DNA from: Devosia nanyangense
GTDB taxonomy: Bacteria > Pseudomonadota > Alphaproteobacteria > Rhizobiales > Devosiaceae
DNA: 64,000 nucleotides
NCBI GenBank assembly: GCA_016213505.1
Contig: JACRAF010000038.1
Span: forward strand, 24,943 to 88,942
Direction of reading: 5' to 3'
Shown: one piece after another, positions 26,570 to 35,297 of the stretch
How positions within the stretch are numbered: the stretch's first letter is position 1
Layout: each line of letters starts with the position of its first letter
Notes under the pieces: generated by a model
Seen by the model: only the letters and a program-made list of their open reading frames with translations
Database searches by the model: none
Told to the model about the DNA's origin: nothing
Translations under genes and position numbers: made by a program

Positions 26570-27298
26570 ATGACGGACCAGACACCGGAAAATACCCAGC
26601 TCTTCCTCACGGCACCGATGCCGTGCCCGTATCTGCCCGGCAAGCAGGAGCGCAAGCTCTTCACCCACCTCACGGGACGGCGCGCCTCGGCGCTGCATGC
26701 GCTGCTCAGCGACAACGGCTTCCGCCGAAGCCAGAACCTGATCTACCGCCCCGCCTGCGAGGGCTGCGCGGCGTGCCAGTCGGTGCGGATCGTGGCGGGG
26801 GATTTCGAGACGACCGGGCGCTATCGCCGCATCCTCAGGCTCAATGAGGACGTCGAGGTAGCCGTCAAGCCGCCGCGCGCCACCTCGGAGCAGTTTGCAC
26901 TGTTCAAGCGCTATCTCGAGAGCCGGCACACCGGCGGCGGCATGACGACGATGAACTTCGTCGACTACGAATACATGGTCGAGGATACGCCGGTGCAGAC
27001 GGTGCTGGTCGAATACCGGCTCGGCTCGGACCCGGAGAAGCCGCTTGTCGCGGTGGCGCTGACGGACGTGATGCCGGATGGCCTCTCGATGGTCTATTCG
27101 TTCTTCACGCCGGAGTTCGACAAGCGCGGGCTGGGCAACCTGCTCATCCTCGATCATATTCGGCAGGTGCGGCTCGCAGGGCTGCACTATGTCTATCTCG
27201 GCTACTGGGTGCAGGACTCGCCGAAGATGGCGTACAAGGGCCAGTTTCGCCCCCTGGAAGTGCAGCGCGGCCCGCTCGGCTGGCGCAGGCTCGACTGA
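26570..27298 (+). CDS. bpt: aminoacyl-tRNA-protein transferase Bpt
   Basis: A 242-residue ATE/Bpt family protein (leucyl/arginyl-tRNA-protein transferase), which adds an amino acid to the N-terminus of proteins to mark them for ClpSAP degradation. Conserved features: an N-terminal CPYLPGKQERKLFTHL, the Cys-rich YRPACEGCAACQSVRI, and the C-terminal YVYLGYWVQDSPKMAYKGQF. Length is normal. It follows hemB by 73 bases on the same strand, as in related genomes. Confidence 0.93.
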   Translation: MTDQTPENTQLFLTAPMPCPYLPGKQERKLFTHLTGRRASALHALLSDNGFRRSQNLIYRPACEGCAACQSVRIVAGDFETTGRYRRILRLNEDVEVAVKPPRATSEQFALFKRYLESRHTGGGMTTMNFVDYEYMVEDTPVQTVLVEYRLGSDPEKPLVAVALTDVMPDGLSMVYSFFTPEFDKRGLGNLLILDHIRQVRLAGLHYVYLGYWVQDSPKMAYKGQFRPLEVQRGPLGWRRLD

Positions 27299-27306
27299 GT
27301 TCCTTC

Positions 27307-28308
27307 ATGAAAGCGTTTGTCGGCCTTCTGCGCCTGCTTGCCGGGCTCCTGATCCTTGCGACCGCACTGCCGGCGATCCTGGCGCTGTTCGGCTTCGCAG
27401 TGTCGTTCCTCGACCTGTTCAATCATCTGCAGTTGCTGCTGTTCTTCGGCACGCTGATCGGGCTGGCGATCGGCCTCCTGCTGAGAGTGCGCCGTATTGG
27501 GCTGGTGCTGGCGCTGCTCGGCTTTGCAGCATCGGCGTGGACGTTCGTGCCGGAGTGGGCGTCGGGGCTCGCGCCGCGACAGCCCAACTCCGACGTCACC
27601 GTGCTGAAGCTGATGACCCACAATATCTTCGGGCTCAACTACGACATGCAGCGGGTCGCTGCGGTGATCGCGGCCGAAAGCCCGGACATCATCGCGCTAC
27701 AGGAGTTTTTCCCCGAGCAGGCGAGTGAGCTGGGGGCGCTGCTCAAAGCGAACTACCCCTATTCGGTCCGCTGCCAGGGCGGCAAGCGCGCCAATCTGGG
27801 GCTCTATTCCAGAATCCCGTTCGATCGCGAGATGACCGCGGCCGACTGCCCGAGCGACGCCTATGGCACGCAGCGGACCGCGCACATCATCGCCGGCTTC
27901 GCGCTGAGCGACGGCACGCATTTCACGGTGATGACGACGCATATGGACTGGCCGTTCCCGATCGAGCGGCAACAGGAAGAGTACGCGGCGGCCGAAGAGG
28001 CGGTGAACGCGGTGCAGGGGCCGCTGCTGGTGGTGGGCGACTTCAACTCGACGCCGTGGTCGTACACGATGAAGGGTTTCGAGGCGGCGACCGGCCTCAG
28101 GCGCGAGACGCGCGACCTCGTCACCTACCCCGTGCTGTTCACGGTCCCGGAGCGGTTCGTGGCCGACGGGCTGCTGCGGACGGCGCCGTTCCTGCCGCTC
28201 GACCAGGTGTTCGAGCGGGGGATCGTCGTGCACGAACTGCACCGCGGAGCCGAGACCGGCAGCGACCACCTGCCGGTGGTGCTCACTTTCAGTGTGGCCG
28301 AGAGCTAG
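27307..28308 (+). CDS. membrane-anchored endonuclease/exonuclease/phosphatase family protein
   Basis: A 333-residue protein with two or three N-terminal membrane helices (about residues 8-28, 38-58 and 62-80) followed by an exonuclease-endonuclease-phosphatase (EEP) domain. EEP motifs are visible: LMTHNIFGLN, DIIALQEFFPEQ (catalytic Glu), VVGDFNSTPWSY (Asp/Asn pair) and the terminal GSDHLPVVLTF (Asp-His). The domain would face the periplasm. The substrate could be a nucleic acid, phospholipid or phosphoester. It starts 8 bases after bpt and overlaps the convergent Dabb gene by 4 bases. Confidence 0.88.
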   Translation: MKAFVGLLRLLAGLLILATALPAILALFGFAVSFLDLFNHLQLLLFFGTLIGLAIGLLLRVRRIGLVLALLGFAASAWTFVPEWASGLAPRQPNSDVTVLKLMTHNIFGLNYDMQRVAAVIAAESPDIIALQEFFPEQASELGALLKANYPYSVRCQGGKRANLGLYSRIPFDREMTAADCPSDAYGTQRTAHIIAGFALSDGTHFTVMTTHMDWPFPIERQQEEYAAAEEAVNAVQGPLLVVGDFNSTPWSYTMKGFEAATGLRRETRDLVTYPVLFTVPERFVADGLLRTAPFLPLDQVFERGIVVHELHRGAETGSDHLPVVLTFSVAES

Positions 28309-28619
28309 CTGTCGACCTCGATGTCGAAAACGATCAGCCCGCCGATGCCGCCTTCGAGCGCGGCGACCAATCTGGCACCGGCCGCCTGGTGATCGGGATG
28401 GACGAGATAGGCGTCGCGCGCGGCGGCGTCGCGGAAATCGATGACGAAGCCGTCGGCATGGCCCTGGGCGAGTCCCTCCGGGCTGACATTGGGGCCAAAG
28501 CTCGCGGCGACCAGGCCATCGACTTTGTGCTTGAGCGCTCGGATGTCGTCGTAGATGGCCGCACGTTCGGGGGGCGTGACGCTCGACTTGAAGTTGACCA
28601 GAACGCAATGGCGGATCAT
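28305..28619 (-). CDS. Dabb (stress-responsive alpha/beta barrel) protein
   Basis: A 104-residue dimeric alpha/beta-barrel protein of the Dabb family. It begins MIRHCVLVNFKSSVTPPERA, contains ALKHKVDGLVAASFGPNVSP and ends DAYLVHPDHQAAG...VFDIEVDS, the usual pattern. Functions are largely unknown; family members include stress-induced proteins and a few cyclases. It is 8 bases after parC on the same strand, probably co-transcribed. Confidence 0.88.
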   Translation of the reverse strand: MIRHCVLVNFKSSVTPPERAAIYDDIRALKHKVDGLVAASFGPNVSPEGLAQGHADGFVIDFRDAAARDAYLVHPDHQAAGARLVAALEGGIGGLIVFDIEVDS

Positions 28620-28627
28620 TTCGGCTC

Positions 28628-30886
28628 CTAGCCCGTGAATTTGTTGTTGCGGGGAAAGCCTTGTGGCGGCTGACGACCGGCCTGGGCGCGCTCGCCGACC
28701 CAGTCCCGCAGCTCGGCCATCGATTTGGTGAACGTGCGGCCGGACGAATCGGTCCAGGTGAGACCGTCCTTGGCGGCGAAGATGCGGGCGTCCGAGATGC
28801 CGCCATCCTTGAATTTCTGCAACCGGACGCCTTTGCCGCGCGCCATCTCGGGCAGTTCGGCCGCGGGGAAGATGATCATCTTGCGGTTCTCGCCGATGAC
28901 GGCGACGCTGTCGCCCTCGGCGGGAACGATCAGCTTGGCCTCCTCGGCGCCCGCCAGGTTCAGCACCTGCTTGCCCTTGCGGGTATTGGCGATCAGTTCG
29001 TCCTCGGGAACGATGAAGCCGTTGCCGGAACTGGACGCGACGAGGCGCTTGGCGCCGGGGCGATGGACGAACAGGTCGACGAAATCCTGCCCTTCATCGA
29101 GATCGACCATCAACCGCAGTGGCTCGCCCTGGCCGCGCCCGCCGGGGAGCTTGTCGGGCGCCAGAGTGTAGACCTTGCCACCGGTCGAGAGCAGCAGCAG
29201 CTTGTCGGTCGTCTCGGCGAGGAAGGCAATCTTCAGCCGGTCGCCGGCTTTGAAGCCCTTCTCGTCGATGTCGGCGGTGTGCCCCTTCATCGCGCGGATC
29301 CAACCCTTCTCGGAGAGGATCACGGTGATCGGCTCACGCTCGATGAAGGAGGACGCAATGTCGATGTCGTCGGCAACGCTGGGGGCGTCGGCAAGTTCGG
29401 TCTTGCGGCGGCCGAGCGGGGTATCTTTGCCGTAGATCTTCTTCAGCTCGTTGATCTGCGTGGTGATCTCGCCCCACTGCTTCTTGTCGGAGCCGAGCAG
29501 CGCATTGAGGTGGCCCTGCTCCTCGGTGAGCGCCTTGTGCTCGGAACGCAGTTCTATTTCCTCGAGCTTGCGCAGCGAACGGAGGCGCATATTGAGGATC
29601 GCCTCCGCCTGCACCTCGCTCAGCTTGAACGCCGCCATCAGCGACGCCTTGGCGTCGTCCTCCTCGCGGATGATGCGGATCACCTCGTCGAGGTTGAGGT
29701 AGGCGACGATGTAGCCGTCGAGCACTTCCAGCCGGTGCGCGATCTGCTCGAGCCGGTGCTGGGTGCGGCGGACCAGCACGTCCTTGCGATGATCGAGCCA
29801 GGCGCGAAGAGCATCCCCGAGGCTCATCACCTTGGGCACAGTGCCGTGATCGAGCACGTTCATGTTGAGCGGGATGCGCTGTTCCAACTCGGAGAGCTTG
29901 AACATCTGCTCCATCAGCATGGCTTCGTCGACCGTGCCGGCACGCGGCTCGAGCACGAGGCGGATATCGTCGGCGCTCTCGTCGCGCACATCCTTCAGCA
30001 GGGGCAGGCGCTTGGCCAGCAACAGCTCGGCGATCTTTTCGACGAGTTTCGACTTCTGCACGCCGTAGGGGATCTCGGTGACGACGATCTGGTAGACGCC
30101 GCGGCCTTTGTCCTCCTTGTGCCAGCGGGCCCGCAGGCGGAACGAGCCGCGGCCGGTGGCGTAGGCATCGAGGATCGATTGACGCGGCTCGACCAGCACG
30201 CCGCCGGTCGGAAAGTCCGGCGCCGGCACGAAGTGCAGCAGCTCTTCGGCGGTGGACTTGGGGTTGACGTTGATCAGGTGCAGCGCCGCCTCGCACAGCT
30301 CGGCGACGTTGTGCGGCGGGATCGAGGTCGCCATACCGACGGCGATGCCCTGTGCGCCATTTGCGAGCAGGTTGGGGAAGTTGGCCGGCAGCACCACCGG
30401 CTCCTCGCCGGAGCCGTCATAGGTCGGCTTGAAGTCGACGGCGTTCTCGGCCATCCCCTCCATCAGCCGCATGGCGACGTCGGTCATGCGGGTTTCGGTG
30501 TAGCGCATGGCGGCCGCGCTATCGCCGTCGATGTTGCCGAAATTGCCCTGCCCGTCGGCGAGCGGGTAGCGCATGGAGAAATCCTGCGCGAGACGAACCA
30601 GCGCGTCGTAGATCGACTGGTCGCCATGGGGATGGAACGAGCCCATCACGTCGCCGACGATTTTTGCCGATTTCTTGTAAGCGCCATCGGGATCGAGACG
30701 CAGCAGCCGCATGCCATGCAGGATGCGGCGGTGCACCGGCTTCAGGCCGTCGCGGGCGTCCGGCAGGGCACGCTGCGTGATGGTCGACAGGGCGTAGGAA
30801 AGATAGCGCTCCTCGAGCGCCTTGCGCAGGTCGACGACGGCATTGTCGTCGCCGGGTGGCGGGGTCTTGGTGTCAGTCTTGGGCAT
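28628..30886 (-). CDS. parC: DNA topoisomerase IV subunit A
   Basis: A 752-residue ParC, the DNA-cleaving subunit of topoisomerase IV that decatenates daughter chromosomes. The active tyrosine is Tyr129 ([12 protein letters not shown]); the winged-helix region has [11 protein letters not shown] and [20 protein letters not shown]. At the quinolone-contact sites, Gln90 and Asp94 replace the Ser and Glu of E. coli ParC, as in many alphaproteobacteria. The C-terminal beta-pinwheel follows from about residue 500. A 753-aa ORF on the opposite strand is a codon-bias shadow. Confidence 0.96.
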   Translation of the reverse strand: MPKTDTKTPPPGDDNAVVDLRKALEERYLSYALSTITQRALPDARDGLKPVHRRILHGMRLLRLDPDGAYKKSAKIVGDVMGSFHPHGDQSIYDALVRLAQDFSMRYPLADGQGNFGNIDGDSAAAMRYTETRMTDVAMRLMEGMAENAVDFKPTYDGSGEEPVVLPANFPNLLANGAQGIAVGMATSIPPHNVAELCEAALHLINVNPKSTAEELLHFVPAPDFPTGGVLVEPRQSILDAYATGRGSFRLRARWHKEDKGRGVYQIVVTEIPYGVQKSKLVEKIAELLLAKRLPLLKDVRDESADDIRLVLEPRAGTVDEAMLMEQMFKLSELEQRIPLNMNVLDHGTVPKVMSLGDALRAWLDHRKDVLVRRTQHRLEQIAHRLEVLDGYIVAYLNLDEVIRIIREEDDAKASLMAAFKLSEVQAEAILNMRLRSLRKLEEIELRSEHKALTEEQGHLNALLGSDKKQWGEITTQINELKKIYGKDTPLGRRKTELADAPSVADDIDIASSFIEREPITVILSEKGWIRAMKGHTADIDEKGFKAGDRLKIAFLAETTDKLLLLSTGGKVYTLAPDKLPGGRGQGEPLRLMVDLDEGQDFVDLFVHRPGAKRLVASSSGNGFIVPEDELIANTRKGKQVLNLAGAEEAKLIVPAEGDSVAVIGENRKMIIFPAAELPEMARGKGVRLQKFKDGGISDARIFAAKDGLTWTDSSGRTFTKSMAELRDWVGERAQAGRQPPQGFPRNNKFTG

Positions 30887-30935
30887 CAGGTGGTCCGAGA
30901 ACGAATCATGGCCGGACTATAGCGGAAGCGGGCCG

Positions 30936-31652
30936 TCAGGCCTCCCTCAGCGCGTCGATCAGCGCATCACGGATGGCCGGGGGCTCCACCTGCCGCGCGT
31001 CCCACACATGCATGGCGAGGAAATAGCCGGTCAGGCGGAACGCGTCGGCGACATCGGCGGTGGTGGCCCCGGCGTCGGAGATCAGGAACGGCGGCAAGCG
31101 CAGCAGGCGATCGCAGTAGGGCTTTGCCGGTTCGCGGGAGACGGCGCGGCCGGTCTTGGGCGACACGTGGGTGAGATCGGTGGTGACGCCGGTCACCGCG
31201 CAGGCGGAGAGATCGAGGCCGAAACCGAGTTCGTCGAGGAGGGCCAGCTCGAAGCGGGCGAGTTCGACGCCGAGGGCGAGCTTGCTCTTGCCGTCGTCGA
31301 GGGCATCGACGACGAGGCCGAGCAGGCGATCATGCGGGTCGCGCTCGGGCAGCAACCGCAGGAGTTCGCAGAGCAGCTGGCTGGCATAGAGCCGGGTGCG
31401 GTCGGCGATGAGGTCGGCGGCGCGCGCGTCGATGAGCTCGACGGTCATGGTGCCCAGATGTTCCTCGAGCCGGGCGCGCCAGACGACCTGCACGGTGTTG
31501 CCGGGCTGCAGGGTCGCGGCAAGCTTGGTCGAACGGCCGCCGCGGATCAGCCCGAGGGTGCGGCCGTGGCCCGCCACCATCACCTCGGCGATGACGCTGG
31601 TCTCGCCGTGACGGCGCACGCCGATGATGAGGCCGCTAGAGGTCCATTGCAC
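30936..31652 (-). CDS. recO: DNA repair protein RecO
   Basis: A 238-residue RecO, which loads RecA onto SSB-coated gaps with RecR. It begins QWTSSGLIIGVRRHGE, the OB-fold hallmark, and continues RTLGLIRGGRSTK, with the central helices YASQLLCELLRLLPERD and FELALLDELGFGLDLSACAV. The GTG at 31652 matches family N-termini and has AGGTGA upstream; a longer reading begins in the repeat element and is rejected. Part of the era-recO-parC cluster. Confidence 0.92.
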   Translation of the reverse strand: MQWTSSGLIIGVRRHGETSVIAEVMVAGHGRTLGLIRGGRSTKLAATLQPGNTVQVVWRARLEEHLGTMTVELIDARAADLIADRTRLYASQLLCELLRLLPERDPHDRLLGLVVDALDDGKSKLALGVELARFELALLDELGFGLDLSACAVTGVTTDLTHVSPKTGRAVSREPAKPYCDRLLRLPPFLISDAGATTADVADAFRLTGYFLAMHVWDARQVEPPAIRDALIDALREA

Positions 31653-31673
31653 TATGGTCACCTGAGGGCGGAA

Positions 31674-31804
31674 AGGCCCCCTCACCCGCCGCTGCGCGGC
31701 GACCTCTCCCCCCAAGGGAGAGGTGGAGGGTGCGGGTCTTGCCGTGACTACCTCTCCCTTTGGGGGAGAGGTCGGAGGGCGCAGCCCTCCGGGTGAGGGG
31801 GCCT
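31674..31804. repeat. MITE-like palindromic element, copy 2
   Basis: A 131-bp relative of the element at 19892-20027: the same AGGCCCCCTCACCCG ends in inverted orientation, nested GACCTCTCCCC/GGGGAGAGGT arms and the GGAGGGCGCAGCCCTCC hairpin. It fills the gap between era and recO, so it is transcribed within the operon and could affect recO expression or mRNA stability. Confidence 0.85.
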
Positions 31805-31814
31805 CGGCCGCTGG

Positions 31815-32747
31815 CTACTTCGTCCACTCGAGGCCCATCTCCCTATAGCGCTCCGGGTCGTCACCCCATTTCTCGCGGACTTTTACGAAGAGGAAGAGGT
31901 GCACCGGCACCTCGAAAATCTCCATCAGCTCCTTGCGGCTGTCGGCGCCGATGGATTTGATGGTCTGCCCACCGGCGCCTAGAACGATCTTCTTGTGGGT
32001 ATCGCGGGTGACGTAGATCACCTGGTCGATGCGGTAGGAGCCATCCTTCTGGATCGTGAACTTCTCGGTCTCGACGTGGGCGTTGTAGGGGATTTCGTCA
32101 TGGATGCGCAGGAACAGCTTTTCGCGCGTCACCTCGGCAGCGGTGAGGGCGAGCGTCAGGTCGGTGAGCTGGTCTTCGGGGAAATGCCAGGGGCCGAGCG
32201 GGATGCGCTTCGTGGCCCAATCGAGGAGATCCTGCACGCCGTGGCCCTTCATCGCCGAGATCATGAAGGTCGCCTCGAACGTGAGGCGGGCGTTGAGCAT
32301 CTCGGCGAGGCCGAGGAGCTTTTCGTGCGCGATGAGGTCGATCTTGTTGAGCACCAGCACGCGCGGGTGGTTGATCTTGTCGAGCCCCTCGAGCAACGCC
32401 TCGACTTCGGCGGTGACGCCGCGCTCGACATCGACGATCAGCGCGACGATGTCGGCGTCGCCCGCGCCGGTCCAGGCGGCGCCCACCATGGCGCGGTCGA
32501 GTCGACGCTTCGGCGCGAAAATACCGGGCGTATCGATGAAGACGATCTGCGCATCGCCCTCGGTGACGACGCCACGTATTTGCGCGCGCGTGGTCTGGGC
32601 CTTGTGGGTGACGATCGAGACCTTGGTGCCGACCAGCGCATTGAGCAGCGTCGACTTGCCGGCATTGGGTGCGCCGACCAGCGCAATGAAGCCGCAGCGC
32701 GAGTTGTCGGGCTGGACGATGTCGGTGTGGGATTCGATGTCGCTCAT
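31815..32747 (-). CDS. era: GTPase Era
   Basis: A 310-residue GTPase that binds 16S rRNA near its 3' end in 30S maturation. G-motifs: GAPNAGKST (G1), the DTPGI switch (IDTPGIFAPKRRLD) and LNKIDL (NKxD). The KH domain follows (residues about 215-300; QTIKSIGADSRKELMEIFEVPVHLFLFVKV). The start at 32747 overlaps the rnc stop by 4 bases. The N-terminal 15 residues are longer than usual and polar. Confidence 0.96.
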   Translation of the reverse strand: MSDIESHTDIVQPDNSRCGFIALVGAPNAGKSTLLNALVGTKVSIVTHKAQTTRAQIRGVVTEGDAQIVFIDTPGIFAPKRRLDRAMVGAAWTGAGDADIVALIVDVERGVTAEVEALLEGLDKINHPRVLVLNKIDLIAHEKLLGLAEMLNARLTFEATFMISAMKGHGVQDLLDWATKRIPLGPWHFPEDQLTDLTLALTAAEVTREKLFLRIHDEIPYNAHVETEKFTIQKDGSYRIDQVIYVTRDTHKKIVLGAGGQTIKSIGADSRKELMEIFEVPVHLFLFVKVREKWGDDPERYREMGLEWTK

Positions 32748-33448
32748 GGGCTTGGCCAGACTTTCTCGCGGACGAGGAAGGCCTCTGCCGCCTTGTGCTC
32801 GGCGAGCTTTTTGGACGGGCCGGTCGCGCTCAGCGCGTCGTAGCCGTCGAGCTGCACGGCGATGGTGAACTCCGGTGCGTGGTCTGGACCCTGCCGGCCG
32901 ACCTGGACATAGAGCGGCGGTTCGAGCCCCCTGCCCTGCGCCCACTCCTGCAGCGTCGTCTTGGCGTCGGCGCGCTCGACCCCGGACTGGCCGGCATGTT
33001 CGCCGAACAGCCGCTCGACGATCTCGAAGGCCGGGGCGAGCCCGCCATCCATGTAGACCGCGCCGATCACCGCCTCGATGGCGTCGCCTAGAATGGCGTC
33101 TTTCTCAGCCCCGCCGGTGCGCGCTTCGCTCTCGCCGAGATTCATCTCGGGCCCGAGGCCGAGTTCGCGCGCGATCATGGCGCAGGTTTCCTTGCGCACC
33201 AGCGCGTTGAGGGAGCGGCTGAGATCGCCCTCGGTGGCCTTGGAGAATTTCCGGTAGAGCATATCGGCGACCACCAGCCCGAGCACACGGTCGCCCAGGA
33301 ACTCCAGCCGCTGATAGGATTGCGCCACACGCCTGGCCGGCGCGATGGCGCTCGAATGGGTCAGGGCGCGATCGAGGAGGTCGGGGTCGGCGAAGCGGTA
33401 GCCCAGCCGGGCCTCGAGCTTGGCGTGCCCCTTGCTCCTATGATTCAT
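32744..33448 (-). CDS. rnc: ribonuclease III
   Basis: A 234-residue double-stranded RNA endonuclease for rRNA and mRNA processing. The signature is QRLEFLGDRVLGLVVADML; the other metal-site part is ILGDAIEAVIGAVYMDGG; a dsRNA-binding domain occupies about residues 160-228 (LQEWAQGRGLEPPLYVQVGR, KLAEHKAAEAFL). It overlaps era by 4 bases and lies 21 bases after lepB. Confidence 0.97.
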   Translation of the reverse strand: MNHRSKGHAKLEARLGYRFADPDLLDRALTHSSAIAPARRVAQSYQRLEFLGDRVLGLVVADMLYRKFSKATEGDLSRSLNALVRKETCAMIARELGLGPEMNLGESEARTGGAEKDAILGDAIEAVIGAVYMDGGLAPAFEIVERLFGEHAGQSGVERADAKTTLQEWAQGRGLEPPLYVQVGRQGPDHAPEFTIAVQLDGYDALSATGPSKKLAEHKAAEAFLVREKVWPSP

Positions 33449-33469
33449 GCCGCTGACCCATGGGACTGC

Positions 33470-34258
33470 TCACGGAGCCGGCGTGGTGGTGTAGGTCTGG
33501 TAGACCGACTGGAACATGCGGTCCCAGCGGACGTTGGCCGGCCACTGCCAGAGCTGCCAGGGCGGAAGGTTGTCCTTGATCGAGAAGAAGCGTGCCTCGG
33601 CCTTGCCGATCAGGTTGCCGGCGGGGACGTAGCCGACCTGGCTCAGGACGCGGCTGTCGGCGGAGCGGTCGCGGTGGTCGCCCATCATGAAGTAATGGCC
33701 GGGCGGCACGACGTACTCGGCCGTATTGTCGAGCGGCTGGTCGTCGGAGATTTCCTGGATGGTGTGGACGACGCCGTTGGGCAGCGTCTCCTCATAGAGG
33801 GTCACCGGAACGGTGGTCGAATAGCTGTCGGTGTCGGTGCCGGTGCCGACCTGCTTGCGATCGAGTTGTTTGCCGTTGATGTAGAGGCGGCCCTGCTTCA
33901 TCTGAATCCTGTCGCCGGGAAGCCCGATGATGCGCTTGATGTAGTCCTCGTCGGTGATGTTGTGGAACACCGCGATGTCGCCCTGCTGGGGTTCCGACAG
34001 GGCGAGGATGCGGCCGTTGAACGGCACCGGTAGCGGGAACGAGTATTTGCCGAGACCCCAGCTGAACTTGCTGGCGACGAAATAGTCGCCGATCATCAGC
34101 GTCGACTGCATCGAGGCGGTGGGGATCGAGAACGGCTGGAAGAGGAAGGTCCTGAACACCAGCGCGATCACCAGCGCCTCGACGATCACCACGATGGTGT
34201 CGAGCAACTCGTTCTTGTTGCCCTTCTTTTCGGCCTTGGTCATGGCAGTCTGGCTCAT
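33470..34258 (-). CDS. lepB: signal peptidase I
   Basis: A 262-residue type I signal peptidase with one N-terminal membrane helix (about residues 18-42). The catalytic serine is in IPTASMQSTLMIGDYF and the lysine in DYIKRIIGLPGDRI; the C-terminal box GDHRDRSADSR is present. It cleaves Sec and Tat signal peptides at the periplasmic side. Gene order lepB-rnc-era is conserved. Confidence 0.97.
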   Translation of the reverse strand: MSQTAMTKAEKKGNKNELLDTIVVIVEALVIALVFRTFLFQPFSIPTASMQSTLMIGDYFVASKFSWGLGKYSFPLPVPFNGRILALSEPQQGDIAVFHNITDEDYIKRIIGLPGDRIQMKQGRLYINGKQLDRKQVGTGTDTDSYSTTVPVTLYEETLPNGVVHTIQEISDDQPLDNTAEYVVPPGHYFMMGDHRDRSADSRVLSQVGYVPAGNLIGKAEARFFSIKDNLPPWQLWQWPANVRWDRMFQSVYQTYTTTPAP

Positions 34259-34314
34259 AGCTTTTCCCGTCGGGCGCCCCGCGGGGCTGTGGTTACGTCC
34301 TCAGCGAGGCCCGG

Positions 34315-34716
34315 TCAATGCGAGGGCAGCGCTTCGATGATGACAAAGGCCTGTGCCATGCCGCCATCGTCGGTGATGGTCAGGTGGATATGAGGTTCAT
34401 GTCCGGCAGGAACAAGGCGCGACAGCGCGTGGGCGGCGCCGTTGGTCAATTTCATCGTCGGTTTGCCGGACGGCAGGTTCACGACCCCGAGATCGCGCCA
34501 GTAGACGCCCCAGGACATGCCGGTGCCGAGCGCCTTGGAGCAGGCTTCCTTGGCAGCGAAGCGCTTGGCGTAGGAGGCGGCGCGCTGCGCCCGGCGGTCG
34601 GATTTCTGGCGCTCGATCTCGGTGAAGCAGCGATGGGTGAAGCGGTCGCCATAGCGGTCGAGGACCTGCTGAACGCGGGAAATATCGCAGAGGTCATTGC
34701 CCAGGCCGACGATCAT
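34315..34716 (-). CDS. acpS: holo-ACP synthase
   Basis: A 133-residue trimeric phosphopantetheinyl transferase that converts apo- to holo-ACP. It opens [20 protein letters not shown] and contains the [14 protein letters not shown] motif with the Mg-binding Asp/Glu. The ATG at 34716 overlaps the pyrE stop; longer readings add unrelated residues. pdxJ, which often separates pyrE and acpS in this order, is absent. Confidence 0.95.
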   Translation of the reverse strand: MIVGLGNDLCDISRVQQVLDRYGDRFTHRCFTEIERQKSDRRAQRAASYAKRFAAKEACSKALGTGMSWGVYWRDLGVVNLPSGKPTMKLTNGAAHALSRLVPAGHEPHIHLTITDDGGMAQAFVIIEALPSH

Positions 34717-35297
34717 TGCAGCCCCCGGCTTCCCGGTTTCACCGCCGGGATCGCCGCCAGTTCGGGCGGCAGCGCGTCGGCGGGATAGGCGGGGACCTTG
34801 TATTTGGCGAGGGCAATGAGCGGCACGCCGACGTCGGCCTCGCCGCCGGAGCGATCGATCAGACACGCCGCGGCGACGACGTCAGCGCCGATTTCCTTGA
34901 GGCAGGCGACGCACTCGCGGATGGAAAGCCCGGTGGTGACGATGTCTTCGACCACCAGCACCTTCTCGCCGAGATAGATCTCGAAGCCGCGGCGGAGCTG
35001 GAACTTGCCGTCCACCCGCTCGGTGTAGATCGCCGGGACGCCCAGGTGCCGGGCGGTCTCGTAGCCCGGAATGATGCCGCCGACGGCAGGCGAGACGATC
35101 TGGCTGACATTGCCGAGGCCCTCAGCCCGGACCTTTTCGGCCAGTGCCTTGCAGAGCACCTCCGCCTTGTCGGGGTGCATGAAGACCTTCGCCTTCTGCA
35201 GGAACACCGGCGAGCGCAGGCCTGAGGAGAGGATGAAATGGCCTTCGAGCAGAGCGCCGCAATCGCGGAAGATGTCGAGTATTTCGTCGGTCGTCAC
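34713..35297 (-). CDS. pyrE: orotate phosphoribosyltransferase
   Basis: A 194-residue PRTase of pyrimidine synthesis. It has [17 protein letters not shown] at the N-terminus, [19 protein letters not shown], and the PRPP loop [16 protein letters not shown]. The GTG start at 35297 overlaps the rsh stop (GTGA), which decides it. Longer than minimal but normal for the alphaproteobacterial type. Confidence 0.95.
   Translation of the reverse strand: MTTDEILDIFRDCGALLEGHFILSSGLRSPVFLQKAKVFMHPDKAEVLCKALAEKVRAEGLGNVSQIVSPAVGGIIPGYETARHLGVPAIYTERVDGKFQLRRGFEIYLGEKVLVVEDIVTTGLSIRECVACLKEIGADVVAAACLIDRSGGEADVGVPLIALAKYKVPAYPADALPPELAAIPAVKPGSRGLQ

Noticed and set aside
28661..30922. 753-residue ORF on the plus strand
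   Set aside because: Antisense to parC along its full length; no recognisable family.
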